DNA from: Lysobacter sp. yr284
Lineage (GTDB): Bacteria > Pseudomonadota > Gammaproteobacteria > Xanthomonadales > Xanthomonadaceae
NCBI RefSeq assembly: GCF_900107375.1
Contig: NZ_FNPT01000026.1
Location: forward strand, 1 to 64,000
Reading direction: 5' to 3'
Length of the DNA: 64,000 bases
Of this stretch, positions 51,275 through 61,600 are shown one piece after another. Numbering within the stretch: position 1 is the stretch's first letter; each line of letters starts with the position of its first letter. The notes beneath the pieces were generated by a model, which saw nothing but the letters and a program-made list of their open reading frames with translations, ran no database searches and had not been told where the DNA came from. The translations under genes and the position numbers were made by a program.

Positions 51275-51673
51275 TCAGGGTTGCTTGACCGCGTTCGACG
51301 AGCCGTTGGCGACATAGATGCTGTTGCAGTTGCCGGCGCCGTCGTGGCTGAAATCGATGTAGGAATCCGGCCCGACCGCGCCCGCCGCCGTGACCAGCGC
51401 CGCGCCGGTCGTCGTGCAGCTCACGTAGCCGCCTGCGGCGTTCTGCGCTTCGCACCCGGCCTGCAGATTGGTGCCGAGCGCGCTCACGAAGCAACCGATC
51501 GACTGCTTGGTGTCGGCGCTGTTGCGCGCGGTGCCGGCCATGCCGAACGCGCCGATCGTGTGGCCCTGGGCGTTGGTCTTGAAGGTCACCGGCACATTGG
51601 TTTTTTCGCCGGCGTGAGCGGTCGCGGCCAGCGCCAAGCTTGTGGCCAGCGCGACGGAAATCGCGAGTTTCAT
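51275..51673 (-). CDS. Small secreted protein with Cys pairs
   Basis: This 132-residue protein has a signal peptide (MKLAISVALATSLALAATAHA) and strong ribosome site AGGGAGGAA 5 bases before ATG 51673. The mature protein (EKTNVPVTFKTNAQGHTIGAFGMAGTARNSADTKQSIGCFVSALG, AGCEAQNAAGGYVSCTTTGAAL, VGPDSYIDFSHDGAGNCNSIYVANGSSNAV) has four cysteines, likely two disulfides, and is probably all-beta. I recall no named domain. A degenerate copy of its C-terminal half lies 300 bases upstream (51960-52140), so the gene was once duplicated in tandem. Confidence 0.82.
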   Translation of the reverse strand: MKLAISVALATSLALAATAHAGEKTNVPVTFKTNAQGHTIGAFGMAGTARNSADTKQSIGCFVSALGTNLQAGCEAQNAAGGYVSCTTTGAALVTAAGAVGPDSYIDFSHDGAGNCNSIYVANGSSNAVKQP

Positions 51674-52248
51674 CGTAGTTCCTCCCTGAAAGCCCTTCGG
51701 GATGAAGGGGCACGGGCACTGGAACACGCGCCGGCGACGGCGACTATCGCGATGACCCACGCGAATCGCGGGGCGCGCCGGCGGTCGCAGACGGATCGTG
51801 TCGGACGTCGCGGCCGGCTTGCCCCGGCATGCGTAACGATCCCACGGCCCGCAATCTCGATGCTGCGAACACTGGCTGGCCACAGGCACTCGCCGACCCG
51901 GTTTCGCTGGAACCGACGCTGCCGCCGGTCCGCCTCCGCCATCGCGGCCGCGCCCCGGAAAGGCCGAGCTGGCCAACGGCTCGGAGCTGCTCGACCGGAT
52001 TCACCGAGTTGTTGGCCACACACAGACCGCTTCAGTGTCGTTCGCGTAGCGGTCGAAATCGATGGAGGAATCGCGCCCGACCGCCTGCGCCGCCGCGACG
52101 ATGCTGGGATCGGCGCTGAAACACAACTACGGAAACTCCAATGCGGGCTCAGAAACGCGATGACGCCAACAAAGCACCCACAAGAAGCGCAAGCGATACC
52201 GCAGTCAAAGCAGACCACCCTTAACTCGACAAGCTCGACACCCAAACC
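51674..52248. other. Gap with a decayed gene copy
   Basis: This 575-base stretch contains no intact gene. 51960-52140 is a remnant of the neighbouring secreted-protein gene. Bases 52141-52248 are AT-richer (CAAAGCACCCACAAGAAGCG, TTAACTCGACAAGCTCGACAC) and lead into the immunity gene. Confidence 0.6.
51960..52140 (-). pseudogene. Degenerate duplicate of the small secreted-protein gene
   Basis: The minus strand reads AVGRDSSIDFDRYANDTEAVCV then, after one frameshift, ANNSVNPVEQL. The intact gene reads AVGPDSYIDFSHDGAGNCNSIYVANGSSNAV. At nucleotide level, TGAAATCGATGTAGGAATCC in the intact gene corresponds to CGAAATCGATGGAGGAATCG here. No start, signal peptide or upstream half was found, so the copy is truncated and frameshifted. 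Confidence 0.75.
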
Positions 52249-52617
52249 TCATCGAATAAACTCATCCGTATCGAGCGGACAGGCCCCCGGCCGATGATAG
52301 AGGCGGTGCTTCTCGCAATACTCGGTGCCGGAATTAGGATTGCAGTCCCACTCCACAAAAACGGCCGACCCAGGCACCACGAAATCGGGCAAATCTTCAA
52401 GCAGCTCCGGCAACGCCCCCCATCCCACCGGCGCGAATACCTTGACGTATCGCCCTTGCGAAATGTCCTGCGCCATTTCGCGAAAGGCCTGTGGAACAGT
52501 AATCGGCACTTCCAGCTTTTCCACCATCCACTTCGCAGCGGACATTGTCCGATCCTGATCTACCAGCCCCCAGACTTCGAACTGAGAAAAAGTAGAGAAC
52601 TCATCGTGTGCCGACAT
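52249..52617 (-). CDS. Candidate immunity protein for the RHS toxin tip
   Basis: This 122-residue protein starts MSAHDEFSTFSQFEVWGLVDQDRTMSAAKWMVEKLEV at ATG 52617, with GAGGG 8 bases upstream; a TTG overlapping the RHS stop (52650) is less likely. It is small, acidic and without a signal peptide (VFAPVGWGALPELLEDLPDFVVPGSAVFVEWDCNPNSGTEYCEKHRLYHRPGACPLD, with three cysteines). It lies 29 bases past the RHS toxin stop and is AT-richer than most genes here (hand count about 53% G+C over two lines), typical of a horizontally exchanged toxin-immunity cassette. No family is recognised; the immunity role is contextual. Confidence 0.75.
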   Translation of the reverse strand: MSAHDEFSTFSQFEVWGLVDQDRTMSAAKWMVEKLEVPITVPQAFREMAQDISQGRYVKVFAPVGWGALPELLEDLPDFVVPGSAVFVEWDCNPNSGTEYCEKHRLYHRPGACPLDTDEFIR

Positions 52618-52646
52618 CGCCAAAACCCTCAAGATAGAAAAACCCG

Positions 52647-55600
52647 TCAACGCGCGCCGCTGCCATCCGTGAACATATAGCTTCGACCGGGCTTGTATAC
52701 AATCCTGCTGTTATTGACAGCACCGTAGTCCATATTGGTCGACGTCTGATTAAAGCGGAACGGCGGGGCGTTGGCAGGCACAATGATCGAAGAACGCTGT
52801 GGAGACCCAGCTGCGATGAATCCATCGAGCGAGAACTGGTCGCCGGATCTGTACACCCGCCCCATGGCGATGTCCTGGGGAGTCGGATTGCCGACCTCTT
52901 TCCGATCGTAAATGCTGCGCCAGTTCCGGCCGCTCGCCATCCGCGCCCCGCCTGGATGAGTGTGCATGATCAGCATCACATCTTTCGATCGAGGCCCGAC
53001 CGATACGGACTTGGCCGTACCCGAATAGAGTGTATAGAAGCCGCCGCCGCCATTCTTCCCAGGCCCAAGGGTATACGTCACCGCAAATTCCACGCCGTGC
53101 TTTTTTGAAACATCGATGATTTCCGAGAACGTAGGACGCCGCGCGATCGCGACCCCTGCCGCACCCGGCAATCCCTCCCCGGGGAGCACGCCGTACAGCA
53201 GCATGTTTATCTCGTCGGGCGTTTCAAGACTGATCGCTTTTCCGGCCGTATCCCGCAAGCGAGCGGCAGCGTCCAGCCCCGGCACCGCAAATGCTTCGGC
53301 GCGCGTTGTTGCACCGACTTGAGTGACGTTGGACAGATCGTCACCAGCCATCAATCCCGAAGAGCCCGCCTGCCCGCGCGGACCCAACGGCGCCCAGAAC
53401 AAATCCTTCATGGAAGCGGCGCCGCGAATCTCGATTGCCGCCGCTCCCACACCGAGCACCCCGCCGAGAATCTGCAACCCTCCGGAAATATAATTTCCGT
53501 TGTAGATGTCTCGCGCCCCCGAGCCTATGCCGACTCCGCCCATGAAGGCTCCGAACGCCGGAACGATAGTTCCCGCTGCGCCGAGGGCGCCGGCCGCCCA
53601 GGTCGCCCCCATGTACTTCAGGAACTGCTTGGAGTTCTCCCAGCGGAACTCACGCCACTCCTCGTCAGTGATATGCAGATACCGCTCGCCGACGCTAGAT
53701 ACGCGTGGACCGGTGTAAGTCGAATTCAACCACTGTCCGTAGGCGTTCTGCGCCTGCAGCGCATGCTGCGACCGATAGGCGTTCAGATCGGACACGATCG
53801 CCGACGTAGGTGCTTCGCGCCCGGTTTCGCGCGCCGAGAACCATTGCTCCACGAAGTACCGGTTGCCCCACTCATTATTGGCACGAACCTCGATCCGAGG
53901 TTCCCACATGCTTTTGTATCTGTCGGTCAGGGTCTTGTAAGTGTGGTAGTAGGACGAAAAGCTCTGGCCCGGATCCATGCCCGGAGCTCCGCGCGCCGCC
54001 GCCCATCGCAGGAACTGCTCGGACTGGGACTCCGCCGGCGGCCGGTCCATACGCACGTTCTCGGCTCCGCGGCCATCGCCGATATCCACCGTCAGGGGCA
54101 TCGGCTCCAGTTGCAGACTTTCGGGCTGCACCGGCCCCACGACACGATTGACGGCTCCATCCACGATCGCATTGCCGATGGTGGAGCCAATCGCATTGGC
54201 GCCGAGCTCGCTCAACGTCGTACTGTTCAAATTGCCGCGAGCCGCCGCGCTGACGATGCCTCCCGCCATGTTCTGAGCGAACCCGCGAATCGCCGACAGC
54301 CCCACGTCCTGACGGAACGCGCCTGTGGCCAGGGCGTCCTTCCAGGCATCCTTGCCACCGTACTGACCACGTCCGATACCTTCACCCACGCCGTACGACA
54401 CACCGGCCGCTACCGCAGAAATCGCCAGGCCCTTCCAATCGAAGCCATTCTGTTCGCCGGTCAGGATGTTCAACGCTTGGTTGGCGACGTTGTTGGCACC
54501 GGCGGTAACGACGGCCTTGCCCAAGCCGTTGCTGATCTTCGAGATCACATCGAGGTTGCCGATGCCGGCGGTGATCGCCGCGCCCGCTGCGCCCAGTCCC
54601 ACCTGTTTCCAGTTGAAACCGTCCTGCATGCCGCCCGCGATCAACACAGCCTGGCTGGCGATCGACCCAACCGCACCGCCTAAAGCAGCCGAACCAATGA
54701 TGGTCCCCGCAGTCAGACTCAGGCTGGCGCCGCCCGCCATGACCGCCGCACCTTGCGACATCGCCCCCACGAAGCCCCAACCCGCACCGGAGGCCACGCC
54801 GGCGGTGTAGATGGAAACCACCACCGCCACCACCACCGCCAATATCTTGACGAACCCACCACACCCCTTCTTAGCCGCCGGCGGCGGCGGAGGTTCCGGC
54901 ACCGTCGGGCTGGTGTTGCCCATCGCCGAGCCGGCGTCGTACGGCTTGAACGTGCTGGCGTTGTTGTGGATGTTGGCGACCTTGTTCGGCACCGTGAGCA
55001 CGGTGTTCGGAATCAGGGCCTGGGTCGGGGCGAGGTTGTTGGCGTCGGCCAGCAGGTACCACATCGCCGAGTCGCCCCACAGGGCGGCGGCGATGGTCTG
55101 CAGGGTGTCGCCGGCCTTGACGATGTAGCTGCCCGGCGCGGCGGTCGGGTAGAGGCTGTTGATCGGCAGGTAGTTCTGGTCGAAGTCGGCGCCGGAGACC
55201 GGGGCGTAGCGCTTGTGGCGATCGTCGTTCTGGGCGCCGGGCTTGACCTGGTTCTGGGCCAGTTCCTTGGCGTAGTCGATGCGGTCGATGCCGTCGTTGC
55301 CGGCATTGCCGACCTGGCGGTCGTCGAAGAAGTAATAGCTGTGGAAGCGGTTCTGGGTGCCCGAGGAGAACGTGCCGTCGCCGTTGTCGCGCACGCCCAG
55401 CAGTTCGTCGCGCTGCAGGATGCGGCCTTCGCCGTCGGTCTCGTAGGAGAACGCGCGTCCGCCCTTGACGTCGCGCGCGGTCTTGATCCGGCCCAGGTCG
55501 TCGTACTCGAACACCGAGAAGCCCGGCGCCCAGGGGCCCTGCACGCTGCCGTTGCTGGCCTGGACCCTGATCTCGCTCTGCTTTGCGCTGTCGAACCAGC

Positions 55601-58600
55601 GGTAGGTGTAGGTGGTGGTGACGGTGGTGGCTTCGCCGTAGGTCTCGGTCGAGGTGACCGTGCCGTCGCCGTCGCGGTAGGTGATCGTGCCCTTGTTGGC
55701 CTGGTTGTCGTGCTCCTGCATCAGCAGGCTGTCGTTGTCCCAGTAGCGGGTGGTGCTGCTCTTGAGCGCGCCGCTGGCGTCGTACTCGTAGTAATCGCCG
55801 ACGCGGCCGGCCAGGTCGTTGACGCGGCGCGCGCGCAGCGTGCCGTCGATGGTGGTGTCGGTGAGGTAGCCGCGAACGTCGTAGGCGTAGCGCTCGGTAT
55901 GGCCGTCGCGGCCGTAGTGGGCCATCACGCGCTGGTTGGCCTGGTCGTAGGCTAGCAGCACGCCGTCGCCGACGCCTTCGTTGACCTGCACGCTGGTGTC
56001 GTACTCGTTGGCCCCGCGGACTTCGTTCTTCTCGCCCAGCGTGCCCATGGTCACGACGAACCGGTTCATGTTGTCGTAGCGGTACCAGTAGTCCTGCTTG
56101 GACCGCACGCCCGACACCGGGTCGTTGTACGTGGACAGCATGTGGATGCGGTTGCCCTGCGCGTCGTACTCGTACTCGATGACGTAGCGCGGGTCGATGA
56201 TCTTCGTCAGGCGGTTGAGCGAGTCGTACTTGGCCTCGGACTGCTGGAACGCCCAGGTGCCGCCGCGGGTGGTGAAGCCCTCGAAGGTGCGGTTGCCGTT
56301 TTTGTCGTACTCGTAATAGCCGCGGATGCCGCTGACCAGGTCGGTCTGGCTCTTGATCAGGCCGTTGCCGTAGTACTCGTACACCGTGTTGCCGGACTTG
56401 GCGAGCAGGCCGGCGAGGTTGTAGTCGTAGACGAAGGCGTTGTTGCCGAAGTCCACGTGCGACAGCCTGCGGCCGCTGGCGTCGACCAGGTCGGTCGCGC
56501 TCTTGGCGTTGGCCAGCACCGTCACCTTGCGCCAGGCGCCCTTGCCGCCGTTGGCCTGCGCGTCCCAGGTGGCCGAGTAGCGGGTGGTGCGCCCTTCCGC
56601 GCTGACCACGCGGCTGACTTCGCCTTCGATGTCGAAGTCGGTGGTGTTCTGGCCCAGGTTGGAGACGCTGTGCAGGATGCGCCGGTCGAGTTCGTCGTAC
56701 TGGTAGGTTTCCTCCAGCGCCTGGGCCTCGTTCGCGGCCTTCGGACGCTTCACCGAGATCAGGCGGTTGCCGGCGTCGTACGCGTAGGTGGTGGTGCGGC
56801 CGATCTCGTCGGTGACCGCGCGCTGGTTGCCGTGCACGTCGTAGCCGTAGCGCTTGGCGCCGCCGTCGGCATGCCATTCGCCGACCAGGGTCGGCTTGGC
56901 GCTGCCGTAGTTCCAGGCCTGGGTGGTCAGGTTCCGGTTGGCGTCGTAGTAGGCGACGATGTTGCCGACCCGGTCGTAGACGTACTCCACCGAGTTGCGC
57001 ACCGAGGTCTTGAAGCCGTTGGCGTAGGTGATCTCCGCCAGCGGATCGAGCTTCTTCACCATCTTGCCGAGGGTGTTGTAGCGCAGGTCGGTGGTGTTGC
57101 CGTTGCCGTCGGTCTCGCTGGCGATCTCGCCGAAGGCGTTGTAGCTCTGGTAGCGGTGGATCAGGTTGGCCGAGGGCTGGATGGTGCCGAACTCCCAGCG
57201 CACTTCGTTGGCCGGGCGGTCGAGATCGGGCCAGAAATAGCCGGTGTTGCGCACCAGGCTCAGGCCGGCGCCGGGGTTGCGCGCGTCGGCGAGGGTGCGG
57301 AACGCGTCGTAGAAGTACTCGTAGGTGATGCCCTTGTCGAGGCTCACGCTGTCCCAGTGGAACTTGCCGTCCGCGCCGCGCAGCACCACCACTTCCTGAA
57401 AGTTCGCGGCGGTGTTGCCGTCCGGGCGGTAATGCAGCACCAGCACCTGGGCTTCGGCCTGCTTGGGGTCCAGGGTCAGCGAGTACAGGTGGCCGGCAAG
57501 CTGCAGCACCGGCTTTTCCTGCCGGCGGCGCGGGCCGATTTCGATGTTGCCGGAGATCTCGTAGGTCTGCGCCGGATCGACCATGCGGTCGGTCACGCTC
57601 AGCAGCAACCGGAAGCTGCGCACGCCGTCGCCGACTTCGGCCAGAAGTTCCGGCGGGATGTTCCAGCTCAGCGCGCCGTTGACCACGCTCAGGTTGAAGG
57701 CCTGGGCGGCGACGCGATTACCGTCGAGCACCTGCAGGTTCAACGAGCTCGCGTTCGGCGGCAGGTTGGCCAGGCTGATGACCGGCACGTTCTTGGCGAA
57801 GTCCAGGTTCACCGCCGGCGCGGCGCCGACGCTGACCTCGCCGGTGACGGTTTCGATGACGGCGTTGTTGGCGTCGCGCAGCTTGAGCACGACTTCGTAG
57901 TCGCCGCTCATGCCGGCGGTGTCCCAGCGATAGCTGCCGGCGGTGCCGCGCGGCGGCTGCAGCGGCAGGTTCGCGGTGCCCGCCCACGGGTCCTGGCTGC
58001 CCTTGCGGCGGTACTCGACGATCGCGGTGTAGGGGATCGCGCCGTCGCGGGTGCGCAGCGCGCTCATGTCCAGGCCGGCGTCTGTCCAGACGAAGTTGCC
58101 CAGGCCGTTGGCCCGGAACGCCGCCGAATAGGCCGATTCGTTGTCGTCCAGGCGCTGGATGCTGAGGTTGGGACCGGCGACGAAGTTGTAGCGCTCGCGC
58201 CGCACCAGCTGGCCGCCGTCGTTCTCCACCACATACAGCATTTCGTACGACTGCCCGGCGGCCAGGCCGCTGGTGTCGACCATCGCCTTGTCGTTGACGA
58301 TGCTGATCGGCCGGCTCTGGAACGCGTCGTTGGAACCCATCGGACGCACGTAGACCTGCACGCTGTTCGACGGCTGGATCGCCTCCGCCGGCAGGATCAC
58401 GCCGCCCTGGGTGCCTTGCGGCAGGTTCGAGGCTTCCTGGTCGGGAACGCGGTACTGCAGGCCGTACACCTTGTCGTTGCCCGGGATGACCGGCTGGAAG
58501 TACCACTCGTGCTCTTGATACTGCTCCAGGTCGACGATGACGCCGCCGCCGATGTCGACCGGCGTGGTGGTGTAGCGGCTGATCAGGACCGGATTGCCCG

Positions 58601-61600
58601 GATCGGACTTGCGCACCACCAGGACCCTGAAAGCGACCTCGATCCGCATGGGATTGTCGCGGCGCAGGATCTGACCGAACAGGCTGCCGTCGGCGGCGTT
58701 GGCCTTGTCGAGGTGGACCGTGACCGGACCCGTGCCCAGGCCATAGCCGACCACCGGGCTGCCCAGGGTGGTGGGCGAGAACGCTTCGACCTTCAGGTCG
58801 TACTGGCCGAAGATCGAAGTCAGGTCCGGAACGTTGATCGTCAGATCCACGTCCAGCGACGACACGCTGTAGTGCGCATCGAAGTTGAGCGAGCCGCTGG
58901 CCTGGAAGCTCATCTGCACATCGCCCAGCGCCGGCTGCGCCTGGATCACGCCGTGCGCGGCGCCCAGGTTCGGCACCTGCCGTTCGCCGCCGATGCGCCC
59001 GCCCACGCCGACCGAGATCTCGCCCGGGCGGGTCGGATTGATCGGAGTCGGCTTGAGGCCCAGGCGCTGGCCTTCGGCGCTCATCGCCGCCTGGATCACC
59101 TGCACCGCGTTGTTGCGCTTGTCGTACAGGGTCAGCGTGCTGAACAGCGACGCCTTGTCCTCCAGCGACATGTTGCGGACGGTTTCGAGATCGACCCCGC
59201 TCAGGTCGGCGGTCTGCGACTCGATCTTGACCGTGGCGTTGCCGTTGCGGTCGTACGCGTACAGCCGCATCACCCCGCCTTCCATGTTGCTGCGGTACAT
59301 GCGGCCGGCGCGGTCGTAGTCGGCGACTTCCTGCCAGCCGCTGGCGCCGGTGCCGCGGCCGGTGACGTCGCCGAACAGGTTGTAGCGGGTGCGCCGCTCG
59401 ACGCTGCGGCTGCCGTCGCTGGCGACGGTGACGCGGCCGGTCTCGCGGTTGTCCTGGTCGTAGGCCACCTGCACGGTCTCGGTGCGCTGGCCGCCGCCGG
59501 AATCGGTGCGCCGGTAGCTCATCGTGAGCATGTTGCCGGCGAGGTCGTAGCCGAATTGGGTGGTGTAGCCCATCGCGCCGGTCTTGCTCAGCAAGCGGCC
59601 GCCGCTGCCGTAGACGTAGGTCGAGGTCTGGTCGGCCTCGACGCCGCCGCCGCGGCGCACTTCCTTCAGCACCTGGTTGAGGCCGTTGTAGGTGTACTCG
59701 GTGCGCGAGCTGACGCTGCGGCCTTCGTAATCGACGAAGCCGGGCAAGATCACCGCGGTGTTGCGGCCGGCCTTGTCGTACTCCCAGGCGAACAGGCTGC
59801 CGTTGGCGTCGGTGCGGCGCAGCAGGTTGCCGGCCGCGTCGTAGGCGTACTGGGTGAGCGCGCTGCCGGTGGACTGGGTCAGGCGGCCGTTGCCGCTGTC
59901 GACCATGCCGTAGTCGACGCCCGCGCGCGCTTCGCTGAGGCGCCGGCCCATGCGGTCGTAGGTGTAGTCGGTGACGCGATGCTGGCCCGAGGCCGCGGTC
60001 GCGACCGGCCACGCATCCAGGTACGCCTGCAGGTCGGCGCCGGCCGCCGGCGGCTGCGGGTTGACGGTGGCGTAGCGGGTTTCCTTGAGCACGTTGCCTT
60101 CGGCGTCGCGCACCCAGGCCACGCCGTAGCCCTCCGCGTCGATTTCCAGGCGCTTGTTGCCGAGCGCGTCGTACCAGGTGCGGACGACGCCGCCGTTGCC
60201 GTCGGTGTGCTCGACCAGGCGGCCGCCGAGGTCGTAGCGCCAGCGCTCTTCGATCTGGCCGATGGTGAGCTGGTAGCTGCGGGTCTGCTGGTTGGTGTCG
60301 CCGAAGATCGCACCGAGGGTGAGCGCGCGGGTGCGGCGGCCGTTGGCGTCGTATTCGAAAGTCTGCTCGCGCGCCGCGCTGGCCTGGCCGGTGGCCGGAT
60401 CGGTCGGGATCGCCGGCACGGTGGCGCCGGCGGGCAGCGCCACCGGGGTCAGGAACGCGCGGGTGCGGATCAGGTTGCCGGCCTTGTCGTAGTCGTTGAG
60501 GGTCAACAGGCCGTTGGCGCCGACCTGGCCGATCAGGCGGTCGGCGGCGTCGTAGTAGAACGCCGTGCGCGCGCCGTTGGCGGCGGTCTTCTCGACCATG
60601 TTGCCGCGGGCGTCGTAGACCACGGTCTCGGTCGCATCGGCTTCGCCCTGGGCGGTGGCGACGCGTTGCGCGCTGGAGGTGCGGCGGTTGAGGGCGTCGT
60701 AGGCGTACACGGTGACGCGCGCATCGGCGCCGTCGCCGGAATCCTGCTGGCGGATCAGGTTGCCGTGGGCGTCGTAGCTGAAGTAGTTGGTCACCGGCAC
60801 CAGCGCGCCGCCGAAGCGCGACGGCGCCACGATCGGCAGCGCTTCGGAGATCGTGCGGCCGAGCTTGTCGTGGCCGTAGTACGTGGTGCCGCCGAGCTTG
60901 TTGATGTATTGGCTGCGGTTGCCGAACGCGTCGTAGCGGAAGATCTCGATGCCCTGCGCGGCGTCGGTAGTCTTCACCAACTGGCCGAGCAAGTCGTATT
61001 CCATCGCCGTCGCCGACACGCCGCCAGCCGGATCGGCCGGCGGCGTCGCGCCCGGCTGGGCGCCCACGCGGTTGTCGAAGCGCAGCACGCGCAGCGCCTG
61101 GCCGAGGAACCCGTACTCGGTGCGGGTCAGATAGCCTTCGGGATCGACCTGATGGGTGACCCGGCCCAGCGCATCGAAGTAGAAGTAGCCCTTGTTGCCG
61201 AGCGCATCGGTGATTTCGACCGCGTCGCCGAAGGCGTTGTAGGCACGGGTCACCCGCGCGCCGTTCGGGTTGCTCTGGTCGCCCGGGCTGCGCGGGCCGC
61301 GCGCCTCGATCGATTCGATCACGCGACCCTGGCGGTCGTAGACGGTGCGGCTGGTGTACATCGCGCGCAGCGCGTCCTGCTTGACCTGGCCGAGGTCGGC
61401 GGCGCGCAACACGGTACCGGTCTCGTTGAGGTAGTCCCCGCCCAGTTCCTTGCGCATCGCCAGCGCCCAGGCCGAATCGGTTTCGGCCAGTTCCACGCCG
61501 CGCGGGTCGAGGCTCGCAATCACCTGGCCGAAGGCGTCATAGACGTAACGCCGGGTCGCTGCGGCCGCCGTATCGGCGCCCTGGATTTCCTGGATCAGGC

